Assembly: GCF_052324685.1 (NCBI RefSeq)
Contig: NW_027506918.1
Span: 899,501 to 963,500, forward strand
From: Brachyhypopomus gauderio
Taxonomy: Eukaryota; Chordata; Actinopteri; Gymnotiformes; Hypopomidae
DNA length: 64,000 bases
Direction of reading: 5' to 3'
The notes beneath the pieces are model-generated. The model did no database searches. It was not told where the DNA came from and worked only from the letters and a program-made list of their open reading frames with translations. Below, in pieces: positions 23,976 to 35,321 of this stretch (positions are counted from its first letter, which is position 1; every line of letters starts with the position of its first letter). The position numbers and the translations under genes were made by a program.

Positions 23976-24467
23976 GTTCATTTATACTAAGTGAATCAGG
24001 CGACCCTCAGCTGTCTCTGTATTGTCAGAGTGTAGAGAACTGCAGCTGTAGAACAGATCACTGTTAGGATGTGTTCAATGGTCATACAAGAATGACTAAA
24101 CTCAGTAGGCCAAAAGATTAATCAGATCTCATTTCAGCATATTTTAAATATGAAAATATTAAATTACATTAAACACATGTTGTCATGTCATTAAAATCTA
24201 AACTCCTGATACTGGACCAGCACTGGAGTAACATCACAGATTGATCACACTGTGTTAAAAGGGCAGAAACCAACAGAGTAGAGAGTGGAGGAACAGCTCC
24301 ATACAGAGAGAGATGGAGATGAAAAAGAGACCTGAAGAGAGAGAGAGAGAGTGGAGACAGGAGGACATTATGTCTGAGAGTGAGACAGGAGACAGAGAGA
24401 CTCCTGCAGCTGGAGGAACAGAGAGGAAAAATAGATCAAACATGAAGATAATGTTAGTCACATGACC

Positions 24468-24770
24468 AGATCCCTCTACTCTGTTATTATGATTGGTGGA
24501 TAAAGTTCAGATCCCTCTACTCTATTATTATGATTGGTGGATAAAGTTCAGATCCCTCTACTCTGTTATTATGATTGGTGGATAAAGTTCAGATCCCTCT
24601 ACACTATTATTATGATTGGTGGATAAAGTTCAGATCCCTCTACTCTATTATTATGATTGGTGGATAAAGTTCAGATCCCTCTACTCTATTATTATGATTG
24701 GTGGATTAAGTTCAGATCCCTCTACTCTGTTATTATGATTGGTGGATAAAGTTCAGATCCCTCTACCTAA
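24468..24770. repeat. 41-bp minisatellite upstream of unit B
   Basis: About seven copies of a 41-bp unit (CAGATCCCTCTACTC, TTATTATGATTGGTGG and GTT-rich spacer) differ at only a few sites. It lies about 0.8 kb upstream of the unit B start. Confidence 0.95.
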
Positions 24771-25081
24771 AAAGAGAGATGGAAACGTCTGCACAGTGTC
24801 ACACTGCGTTTTCAGTAGCCTGCGTTTTCAGTATCCTGATTGTTTAGTATGTTACACATTTAGCCTGTGTTTTGTTTTGTTTAAAGTTTAGCGTTCGTTG
24901 TCTTAGTCTTTAGTCTCCCGTCATGTCTCTCCATGTTGGCAACGTTTCATGTTTTGACGTCTCACCCGTTATGACCCATGCCTGCCTGTTCAACTCTGAA
25001 TTCGGAATTCCGTCTACTAAATCTCGCTCTCCTCAGCGTTTGTGTCCACCTCCTCACTCCACAATGCATACATCGTTACAC

Positions 25082-25114
<33 letters not shown>

Positions 25115-25410
25115 TTTTATTTATATAGCGCTTTTTACAACAGTTGTTGTCACAAAGCAGCTTTACAAGTGCTGAGTCCTAGCCCCCAGTGAGCAAGCCA
25201 ATACATAGATAATACTACTAGGACACCCAGTTAGAGAACCCCTCATTATTTGTGTCGCACTCATCCACCCAAGAGGGAGGAGAAACAGGCAGAGAAGAAG
25301 GCAGAAAGGAAAGCAGAGAAGGAGGAGAAGACAAAGAGTGTATCAGAACAAATGAGGAGAGCAGTGGGCCTCCAGACCTGCAGGAGAGGGTCAGATAAGC
25401 CACGCCCCCT
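24771..25410. repeat. LTR-like stretch, (CAAT)n and LINE 3' tail
   Basis: Positions 24797-25080 run from TGTCACACT to ATCGTTACA and could be a solo LTR, but no target duplication is seen. A (CAAT)n run at 25082-25110 is followed by TTATATAGCGCTTTTTACAA, the inverted 3' end of a fish LINE; the same tail occurs at 62670. Purine-rich sequence follows. Confidence 0.55.
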
Positions 25411-25592
25411 CAATGCTGGAGAAAGTGGGAGGAGCAAAGGCCCTGCAGAGCTGGAGGAAAGTGGGAGGGGCTAAACTCCTCTAGTTCTGGTGGGAGGTGG
25501 GATGAGCCAAACTCCTCTAGTACAGATTGAAGATGAGAGGAGCCAAACTCCTCTAGTACTGGAGAAAAGTGGGAGGAGCCAACATCCTTAGT
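25410..25592. repeat. Degenerate ~40-bp tandem repeat
   Basis: About four imperfect copies contain GTGGGAGGAGCCAA and ACTCCTCTAGTACTGG. It abuts the left end of Harbinger copy 1. Confidence 0.75.
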
Positions 25593-26836
25593 TCAATACT
25601 GCACATAAATATACATACTAAATTAAAATTATTGTTTTCATGAAACAAACTATTGAAATTGGTTAAAATACAACATAGTATTTATTAATATATTAAAATA
25701 TGCAATTTTTTCCAGTGGAACATTTGTAGAATTCAAATAATATATTGTTCCCCAAGCAATGGTTACAAATTGGCTTGTAAGCTTGTTAACTCTTAACCAA
25801 TCAAATTCATTCATTAATTACAACAACTTAATTACTGATAATGGTGGTTATGTGGTGAACATGGCAGCTGTACAAAGAATATTGGTTCTCAACTAAGGAC
25901 ATCGTTAAAGAAGACGCCGTAATCAACATGAACAGGCAGCTCATCTTAACTCAGTTCTGCGTCTAAGGGTGGGTCAACTTGATCTTCGTGATGATGTACA
26001 GTGTGACAGATACCGCCTGCCTAGGGAGGAGATCATGGCTCTCCTTGGTCTCATACAGGAGGAGTTAACAAGAGGCACCAGAAGAAATGTTGCTTCAATC
26101 ACACCATTCAGCTACTGACAGCACTTTGTTTTTATACCAGTGGTGGATGGCAGCACTCTTGGTGATGTCTACAGTCTAAGCAAAGCTGCTGTGTGTAAAT
26201 GTGTGTGTGCTGTGACTAAAGCTCTACTGCAATATGCACCAACATACATAATATTTCCACAAACAAGGGATGCATTGCAAGAAACCAAAATATGTTTTCA
26301 TGCAATTGCAACAATTCCTGGAATTGTTGGTGTAGTGGATGGCACATTCATCCCCACACACACTCATTCCCACACACACTCATCCCCACACACATTCATC
26401 CCCACACACACTCATCCCCAGCCTCTTGAGCCCTAACTATTGGTGGTTGTGATGGTGGTGATGGTGTCAAGTGGCCTGAAGTGACTCTTTCATTTGGACA
26501 AATTCAGTAGTGTGTCAGATGGCAACTGAGGGTGCGTTTGCTGGTGGACACGTCCTGGGTGACAGTGGTTATCCACTCTGCACCTATTTACTTACTCCTG
26601 TCTTGAACCCCCACACAGAGGCTGAAGAGAACTACAACATGTCACACCGGAGAACGCACAGTGTTGTGGAGCGAGCTTTGGGCACTTGGAAAATGTGTTT
26701 TCTTTTTTTGTACCCATATGTTTATTAGTTTTCAGGGTTATAACACAACACAGATATACAATACCGCAGAACACCTGGCAAAAAATAAAGATTGGTATTT
26801 ACAGAAGATAAATGACAAAAACTGTTTAACCCTTAA

Positions 26837-28862
26837 CCCTAGGATGCATAGGTGGGGTCAAAAGTGACCCCAAGGGATGTTTTTCTTCAAAATCTCTGAA
26901 ATGAAAAGTTTTTACACTTCAATATTCCAGGTATTCCTCATAAAACATGTTTGTGACTTGAGGTCATTTGAATTTTTTTTTATGTTTTTATACATTTTAA
27001 GAAATTGCAGTTTTTGTATCACTACCCCAGTTTTCCATAAGTGGGGTCAAAAATGACCCCAAGCATTTCGTACAGAATCTCAAGGCTTTGCTTTGGGAAC
27101 TTTAGATTTTTAACAATTGTGACTGTCAGGATACAATTTCTGTCCCTCTTACACATCTGATGCCTGCATTCCCACCACCAGGAGCATACATGTAAGTATT
27201 ATTGTACTCGAATATAGTAACATGATTCGTCCTTGGGGTCAATCTGACCCCAGGGATATTTACCTCCAGAAAATGATTTACAGAACATTGTTGACCACTT
27301 TTATGGTACAGGCGCTTTGTTTATTTGTTAAATACATAAATAACCCCTTGAAAATCCGTGAGTTGACCTGTCCTCTAGCGCCACCATCAGGTCAAACCTT
27401 TAAAATAGAATTTAAATTTTAATCTTAAATCTTGAATTTTTTATATATATCTTCTCAAATTTACTTCTCAACATTAATGTTTTGTTTTGGTGATGATGGA
27501 TAGGGCCTTTACTATAGCGCCACCAACAGAAAATAATAGATGTTTTTTTTTGTTTATTTGAGTGTGTTTTTTTTTGGGGGGGGGCAATTGTGAGCCAGAA
27601 AAAGGATAATAAGAACATGTCAAATACTAGTGAAAACATGGAATAGGTTTTTATGCCCACTGTAAACTTTAGCTCTATAGAGATATGAAGTATGAAAGTA
27701 TGAAAACAACATGAAAATCCACCCATTTGCGAAACAGTGTGAACATGATAGTAGTCAAACATGAAATAGTTCTACTGTGGGAATTATCAAAGTATATCAG
27801 CAAAATATATCAACTCAGATCTATCAAGTGCACCTACAGGTGTGGTCATGTTAGATCACACACACTGATAGACAAGTTTTAACAGCTAAAACAGCTTGGG
27901 GTCAAATTGACCCCTGAGGACGACCTGCGTGCAATATGTGTTCAGCACATTGAAAAAATATTTTCATGACAATTTTATGCTTTATCACTTGTCCCCATCA
28001 AATTAGAAATTGTCATAAAATATGAAGCAAAAGAAAAAAGTCAACTACTATTTTTTTGAATGATAAACATTCAGTGGGGACAAATTGACCTCAAGGACGA
28101 TAAGAGGGGTATTATCATAATTTATCAACTCATTTGCCTTTTCTGTCATAGAGTAACATGTTGGTCAGCAAAGTAAACAGGTATTTAATAAAATTAATAG
28201 AAATAAAATACATGGACGTGTCTAAAATCCATCTTTGACGCACCAGTGCATCAATAGACCTGGGAGGGTTTTAACTAGCTAACTACAAAATAAGGTTAGT
28301 AGTAATGTTAGTACTGTGTTAGTTGGATTACTTAGCTAGCTACCATTACAGTAGATTAGTAAGTTAGCTGATATTACTGTGTTTGTTATGTAGAGACTCA
28401 CTGTATTTATGGTTCCTTGTAATAAAAGCTAACCTGTTAGGTAACCAATTATATCATTATTAAATGGGGGGCGTGTGTGTGTGTGCAGGCACACATGCAT
28501 GTCTGTGCTTTTACTTACATATAAATGCACAGACATTTATCATGGCTACTCAGAGGCCTGCTAGGATACCCGGAGACCTTTCTGGAGATATGATCCTGAA
28601 CGGATGGGATGAAGAGTCCATCGGTGGGATTGACTCAGAATCTGATATCTCAGATGTAGAGGATCCAGAATATTGTTCATCTGGACATGTTTTGTTGACC
28701 CAAATATAATAAATATAATCACCTTTAACCAAAATTAAAAGCTTTTTTTTTATTCATTGCAAAAACACATTGATTCTAATTGGGGTCTATTTTGACCCCA
28801 CCCATGGAAGTTAGGGGGTATTGGTCAGGTTGGTTGGTATTGGTCGTCCATGCATCCTAGGG
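26837..28862. mobile_element. piggyBac-type element, non-autonomous, 2.0 kb
   Basis: The ends CCCTAGGATGCAT and ATGCATCCTAGGG are perfect inverted repeats flanked by TTAA (26833-26836 and 28863-28866). GGGGTCAA-TGACCCC palindromes recur through the element. An ATG at 28542 opens a short frame (DLSGDMILNGWDEE, DISDVEDPEY) that looks like the acidic N-terminus of a piggyBac transposase, but it stops at 28709 close to the right end, so the enzyme core is missing. Confidence 0.93.
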
Positions 28863-28957
28863 TTAAGAAAGCCTACCCCAGAATCAAACAACCCCCCTCC
28901 CGTCCCCACCAAGCAAAAAAGACAACAGCAACAGAAAAGTAATACAATAAAATAAAT

Positions 28958-29036
28958 AAACGAATAAGCAAAAATAAATAAATAAATAATAATAATAATA
29001 ATAATAAAAATAAAAATAAAAATAAAAATAAAAAAA
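28958..29036. repeat. (AAT)n and (AAAAT)n simple repeat in the L1
   Basis: Units change from AAATA to AAT and then AAAAAT. Coding-looking frames across it are low-complexity. Confidence 0.93.
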
Positions 29037-30156
29037 TACAAAAGGTAGAATTCCAGTTACATATCTATACTGCAGGTCATTGGACAAACAGATATAGCAC
29101 AAATCTTATATTCCCCTCCATGGGGAGAATAGCTAAGAATATCTGGAACGTCATACCGGGAGGAAGTTCTGGTCATAAAGAACCGATAAAAAAGGGTCCC
29201 CATGTCTCCTGAAAAGATTGAAGAACCCCAGATTTAAAAGAGCGCATTTTCTCAAGGTAAATGTATCGAATCACCTCATGGAGTCACTGGTTGTGAGTAG
29301 GTGGAGAAGATTGCTTCCATTTGAAGAGAATAGTACGTCTGGCAAGCAGTGTGGTAAAAGCCAGGACGCGTCTTTCAGAGACGAGCATATTAGAGGTTTG
29401 CGGAATTCCAAATACAGCTGTCAATGGGTTCGGGGGCAGAGGGGTGTTGAAAACTTGGCCTAGTGTATCAAATACTTCCGTCCAAAACAATCCAAGCTGA
29501 GGGCAAGACCAAAACATATGAGGATGGTCAGGAAAATGGGTTTTCAGTGCCTTCACAAGTCATCAGGGGGGCTTCTGTATTCACCAGCACGGAGCTGTGC
29601 CATAATAGTGTATGTGCTATGCTTCATAACATTGCAGTGCAGTCTGGCATACACGTTCCTGGTGAGGACATTGAGGAAGATGATGATGAGTGAGGAGAAG
29701 TTCACATTCCTGCAATCTTACCAGGAATTGGGAGAGAAGGACATTATCAGGCTGGCTTGGAAACACGAATGCAAATGATTAGGGCTGTTTTACTGAAAAT
29801 AAAATACGGGATACAGTTTTTGGGATATGGGTTTTGTGACCCGTGTTTGTGTGTGTTGTTTCTTAGGAAATGAACAGACTCCAAGGAATTCATTGGGTAC
29901 AAGTTATGCTTTTCAATGTGTTTAATTTGACTCCACTAATTAAATGCTACAATAATTAGGGAGGGAGGAATAAGGAAGGAGGATTTAAATAAATGAATGA
30001 GTTTGATTAGCTTTTTCTTTATACATCAGAGATCAGTAACTTCCATTTACATTCACTATGGTTACATGGCAAAGTATGTTACCTTGTTCAGTGGGTAACA
30101 TGATTGGCACAGAAATTGAGGGTCTGGATAACTGAAACTCGGCCATTGAGAGTTGT

Positions 30157-30545
30157 TGAGCAGGTGGAGGTGGGGTAGGTTACACAGGGGATGCAGGTGG
30201 AGGTGGGGTAGGTTGCATAGGAGATGCAGGTGGAGGTGGGGTAGGTTACACTGGGGATACAGGTGGAGGTGGGGTAGGTTACACAGGAGATGCAGGTGGA
30301 GGTGGGGTAGGTTAAACAGGGGATACAGGTGGAGGTGGGGTAGGTTAAACTGGAGATACAGGTGGAGGTGGGGTAGGTTAAACTGGGGATACAGGTGGAG
30401 GTGGGGTAGGTTAAACAGGGGATGCAGGTGGAGGTGGGGTAGGTTGCATAGGAGATGCAGGTGGAGGTGGGGTAGGTTAAACTGGGGATACAGGTGGAGG
30501 TGGGGTAGGTTAAACAGGGGATACAGGTGGAGGTGGGGTAGTCGG
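30157..30545. repeat. 33-bp minisatellite of Harbinger copy 1
   Basis: About 12 copies of the unit that begins GCAGGTGGAGGTGGGGTAGG. The same repeat, in about 52 copies, occupies 41140-42860 in copy 2 at the equivalent place. Confidence 0.97.
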
Positions 30546-30555
30546 GGTCAATCTA

Positions 30556-30687
30556 CAGTGGTGTAGTCCTAAAAAAATAATTGAGGGGTCGCGGCGAGTG
30601 TAAGTTGTTGAGCGTGAGGGGGGTTAGGGGTAAGTTGTTGACGGGGTGAATGTCCCCCCCGCGTCCACCCCCCCCACTACACCCCTG
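30556..30687. mobile_element. Probable hAT-like MITE
   Basis: It starts CAGTGGTGTAGTCC and ends GTAGTGGGG in inverted form (ACTACACCCCTG). The interior has the GTTGTTGAGCGTGAGGGGGG module. Flanks share TCAAT but give no clean 8-bp duplication. Confidence 0.6.
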
Positions 30688-31045
30688 GGTTCAATTTGAG
30701 ATGATGGAGATTTGCGTTTTAGCCAGCGCTCCATGTTTGTGTGACTGTGTATCAGTATCAGTGATTGTGTTGGTTCTGATTTGACTGGGAGAAATGCCTC
30801 TAAATCAGAAGGTTCTCGTAGCTCTGTAGAGAGAGGAAGAGTGAGCGCACCGAGTGCAGCATCCAGTACGGAAGTCGGTCTGTCCGACTATCTGTCCGTC
30901 TCACAATACTAGATTATTCTTTTAGATAATAAAAAACTTAATTAACTTAAAAACTTAATTATATTTATAAAGTCAAAAAATCATTTTTTACAGTGTATAA
31001 TCTAATGTTCATTATTACATGTATGCAGAATAATTCAAGGCAACA
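30688..31045. other. No gene seen
   Basis: Unannotated sequence between the MITE and the unit C terminal exon; it becomes AT-rich from 30900. Confidence 0.5.
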
Positions 31046-31584
31046 TTAACTTTGCTGTTCCACAGTTACTGATATCTTTGCTGGTAAGATCCTCATAGGG
31101 GAGGAACTGTAATTATAGAATAAAGGGAAAACAGTGTCAGTAAAAGTGTGTGTTATAGTGCACAGGTGTGAACTGGTTAGAATATCAGTGAATGTCACTT
31201 TCCCCCTGTCCCAGTCCAGCTGAACTCTGACCCTCTGCACTTTCTCTGTAGGTGTGAAGTCGTGATATGGCTGTCCTGGGCAGTATGTACGATAAGTGCC
31301 CATTAGGTTCAGCAGACTCCACACTGAATCCCAGAACCTCCCTCCCTTTCTACATTCAGACTCTCTAATTACACCCAGTATCCAGTCATCACTGTCTCCA
31401 ACATCAACATCCCAGCAGTGTGTCCCTGAGTTAAAGCCCTCAGAGCCCAGGACACACTCCCACTCATCAAATCTCTCTGGATTATCAGGAAGCAGTGATT
31501 TCTGTGGTCTGCGTTCTACAGTAGTGAGATCATCAGACAGGTGGAGGTGTGGATGTGCAGTGTTGGGGTCCAGAGTAACAGGGT
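31046..31584 (-). CDS. TRIM unit C exon 6: B30.2 (PRY-SPRY) domain
   Basis: The frame is open across the exon: [62 protein letters not shown] Trp seen in B and D (SEWRKGG) is Cys here. The C-terminus (VTVEQQS) is 5 residues shorter than in B. Confidence 0.92.
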
Positions 31585-34500
31585 CTGAGGAGAGAGAACA
31601 GAATGAATCATCATGTTCTTCATGTGTTTATGTGATGAGGTCACATCTACAGACTGCAGGCCCTTTACTCTGAGTGAAATGCTGCAGTAGGTTGATAAGA
31701 GGGAAGTGATGGTGATGTTGTGTGTTCACCACACACCCCTGCAGTACTTGTGTGCTTGTTGTTTTGACACTTGAAACTTTTATTCATTAATATATTTCTA
31801 CATATCTTGTATTCATTATTTGAGTATCACATGTGACACTTAACTAGTGCAGTGTTACTGTTACACTGAGTGTCACACTGCATGTGTGTATTATTAGTGT
31901 GTGTGTACTGAAGTGTGTGTGTGTCCTCATTAGTGGGTGGATACCGTTACAATTCCCCCACTAAAGGGCGCTACTCCCAGAGTGACTAACACCAGTGGAC
32001 TGTCCCCAGACTGAAGGACGGGACCAGAGGACGAGGACCACAGTGTCCAGACCCCCCAGGAGCAGATCCTCCAGGGAGGAGTCCACCGACGTGCAGGCAT
32101 GAAAATGGGTCAGGGGTTAAAAAGGTGAGAAGACCGGGGGGCGGGGCATGTGACGTCATGGGGATACGGCGACGGGGCGTTGACGTGGGGGGCATTGACA
32201 TGTGACGTCATGAGGATACGGCGACGGGGGGGGGTGGCTGCTGGTGTACGGGCATACAGCGACAGGTGATGCCAAATATTACGGAGCCCGTAAGGTGACA
32301 TCATGTAAAAAATATAATAACACGTGGCCACGACTTACTAACGCGTGCAAACGAGATAATTAACGCATGCGAACAAGATAATTAAGTATTACTTTATATA
32401 AAGCCAGGTTTACCTTCATTGGGCAGTCAGTTCGCGAACATCCCTGGGAAAAATAAACTTTGTTGCCGCGTGTGAAAGGCGACATTAGTATCTCGTTCCC
32501 ACGCGTTAATAAGTCGTGGCCACGCGTTATTATTTTTTACGTGATGTCACCTTACGGGCTCCGTAAAATATAGTAAAATCCATTAAAAAAATGTTTTGAC
32601 TGTCTTGTCAGTGGATTCAATATACGAGCCAGATCCGTAAATGCGAGAAGCTGTTTTCGCCATTCCGGATGGCTTAGTCAAAACCATTACGTCTTAATGA
32701 ACCAATAAATACGGCGAAAATGAGTGTAAAAATACCACGGTTCATGTGTTTTTATTTTCTAACATGGGCTAAAGCACAGGGTAGACTCAAACGACAAGCG
32801 TTTACAACTTCATCTTCAACCTTTTCAGCCCTGGCGCGAATGTTATCCTCACACGTCCCTGGATTCACCAGTTACAACTACAGACACACTAGAAAAAAAA
32901 TCTTGTTTCTCATTTTATGTCGCCGTTAACTACACGGGGTTGACGCGAACTTAGTATGCCCATCTACCTATTTATCACAAGAGCTTGTGGCTTTTTCTGA
33001 CAGTGTTCAACGCTGTAGTGAACGGCAGTAACTTTGTTTTACCGCAAAATATGCAAACGATTGAAACCATTAATAACCCAATTAAATCCACTGGGAAATG
33101 TACGATCTGGTAAATGTAGTGGTAAATGTACGCTCTTCTGACTTGTCCGCGGTGTAGCACTAGGTCCTACTTCTCGTCCTGCTTAGCAGTAAATGAATAA
33201 CATGAACGTTCGTACGATTGAACGCTATTTGGCCTCCATGAAGGTTCTGGGCGGAAACTGCTGGAATTGCCGATTTCGGAAGTGCTCTGTTTGCTTATTA
33301 AGTCAATATGATAATTAAAATATATACATATAAACTCCCGACCCCCGACCCCCCCCCCCCAAAAAAAAAAAAAAAACTCCTCGGATCTACACGATTCACG
33401 TAGGTCACCCTTTTCGACTTCAAAACGGCGAATTTCGCCGAAAGGTGACAGATTTTCATGCCTGGACGTGCTACAACTACAACACCCTCACCAGGACAAC
33501 AGGGGGCGACACACACAACAACAAGGACAGACACAGTGACACAGAAAGACAAACACAGTGATGTGGAGACAACAACACCAAGGAAAACTCAGGTACTGAC
33601 ACAAACATGGTGTCAGGGACACAGACAGGGACATGGACAGACACTAAGATGGTGACAGGGATACACACCGACAGGGACAGACAAACAGACAAGGGAGGGT
33701 CCTGGCTGACATGAAGGGAACCTGTTGGTCCCTGGGGGGCGCCGACCCACAGAGGCTGGAGCAGGGGGTGTCTGCTTGGGCTCAGCTGGACTCTGGGCTG
33801 TGGGGAGGTGGAGATGTGTCTGGGTGTTTGGAGTGGTGTGTCCTGTTCCTGGAACAGTGTGGGTGTAGAACCTTCTCCACCTCCATCTGTGACTCAGCAC
33901 TGCTAGTATCTCCAACTTCACAAAGTGGGTGGTGTGTAGAAGGGGAGAGTGGGTGGTGTGTAGAGGGGGAGAGAGTGGGTGGTGTGTAGAGGGGGAGAGA
34001 GTGGGTGGTGTGTAGAGGGGGAGAGAGTGGGTGGTGTGTAGAGGGGGAGAGTGGGTGGTGTAGAGGTGGAGAGTGGGTGGTGTAGAGGTGGAGAGTGGGT
34101 GGTGTAGAGGTGGAAAGTGGGTGGTGTGTAGAAGGGGAGAGTGGGTGGTGTGTAGAAGGGGAGAGTGGGTGGTGTGTAGAAGGGGAGAGTGGGTGGTGTG
34201 TAGAAGGGGAGAGTGGGTGGTGTGTAGAGGTGGAGAGTGGGTGGTGTGTAGAGGTGGAGAGTGGGTGGTGTGTAGAGGGGGAGAGTGGGTGGTGTGTAGA
34301 GGGGGAGAGTGGGTGGTGTGTAGAGGGGGAGAGTGGGTGGTGTGTAGAGGGGGAGAGTGGGTGGTGTGTAGAGGGGGAGAGTGGGTGGTGTGTAGAGGGG
34401 GAGAGTGGGTGGTGTGTAGAGGTGGAGAGTGGGTGGTGTAGATCTCCTCATGGACTGACTGTCTCTCCTCAGACCAGCAGTCAACTGGTCGTCCCCCTCA

Positions 34501-35222
34501 CTGTTTATATTAATACAGCCTTTAATACTGGAATAGTTCATGTACCAAACACACAATGTTAATGTTTCTCTCTCTATAGAGTTCTAATTGTGAGGAGAAC
34601 AGAATTACTCTAATTAATCAAAGAACACCAAAACTCACAGTACTGGAGAATCTTCTGCATTCTCTCCCAGACTCTGAACTTCAGGTTGGAAAGATGTTTT
34701 GCTACATTGATCAGAGCTCCTGACACCTTCTTATGTTGTTTTGGGGTGTGATGAACTCTGGAAGTGTATAAAGCTGTATTATCATAATATTTTAGCATAT
34801 ATCATTCTAATTATTTAACATTTAAATTAACACATGAAAAAAATTTCACATGAAATGTACAAAGCTGTATTATTATCTTTCATTAAACATATCAGTGTAT
34901 CTAACCACGTTTTGCACATAATCAGTATCAAAAATGTATTTATATTTTCTTAAATACCGTCTTCATATATCATGTTTCTGAAATAACAGAGACCACATAC
35001 TGAAGATTTGAATGTATGAGAACAATTTCACAAACACAATGTGTAACACAATATATCAAACAGAAATAATATTCACTTACTGTTTCAGTGTGGACGACAC
35101 GTTCTGAGAAGGAAACAGAGGAACAAACACAGAAAGTGAAATCAAATTTTAGTCATTTTGTTTATATAAGGGTCAAACATGCATCTTCCTTATATGATAA
35201 CATCAATGTGTCTAAAGACCCT

Positions 35223-35253
<31 letters not shown>

Positions 35254-35279
35254 AAACAAATGTCAAAACATTTTACTTA

Positions 35280-35321
<42 letters not shown>

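Larger units (their letters stand above)
26703..29530 (-). mobile_element. 5'-truncated L1 retrotransposon inside Harbinger copy 1
   Basis: It is bounded by a 15-bp target duplication, GGAAAATGTGTTTTC (26688-26702) and GGAAAATGGGTTTTC (29531-29545), with one mismatch; copy 2 has a single copy of this site (40155-40170). The poly-A tail appears as a T run at 26703-26709. The minus-strand frame at 29556-29284 encodes the L1 ORF2 C-terminus (HMFWSCPQLGLFWTEVF, RRVLAFTTLLARRTI). A piggyBac is nested in its 3' part. Confidence 0.88.
25980..29780 (+). pseudogene. HARBI1-like nuclease pseudogene, copy 1
   Basis: Pieces of the DDE nuclease lie in order: YRLPREEIMALLGLI (26010-26090), KAAVCKCVCAVTKAL, GIVGVVDGTFIP (first catalytic Asp, near 26340), then a CACACACTCATCCC microsatellite that replaces coding sequence, LGDSGYPL (second Asp, 26555) and EAEENYNMSHRRTHSVVERALG (catalytic Glu, 26620-26680). 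An L1 interrupts at 26703, and the last part resumes at 29546. Stops and frame changes are numerous. Confidence 0.87.
25590..30560 (+). mobile_element. PIF/Harbinger element, copy 1 (interrupted)
   Basis: It aligns with copy 2 (38158-42870) from TAGTTCAATACTGCACAT onward: nuclease gene, polyadenylation region, part of the divergent second gene (about 30050-30155) and a 33-bp minisatellite. An L1 at 26703-29530 splits it. The outer terminal repeats are not recognisable. Confidence 0.8.

Noticed and set aside
24468..24770. CRISPR-like or operator array of 41-bp repeats
   Set aside because: Contiguous head-to-tail units without spacers; an ordinary minisatellite.
28811..29102. Minus-strand Tyr/Phe/Ile-rich frames
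   Set aside because: They are low-complexity translations of AAT/AAAAT simple repeats.
30153..30566. Arg/Trp-rich frame (RGCRWRWGRL repeats), also 42265-42924
   Set aside because: The 33-bp unit is divisible by 3 and contains no stop in several frames; the frame runs opposite to the likely Harbinger partner gene.
30700..30900. Short similarity to remembered large-subunit rRNA (TGCCTCTAAATCAGAA)
   Set aside because: Only about 16 bases resemble it, with no neighbouring rRNA sequence; treated as chance.
34073..34562. Long open frames over the 24-bp minisatellites (also 33918-34556 minus and 51040-51570)
   Set aside because: They are pure translations of a tandem repeat, open on both strands at once, without any domain or start context.
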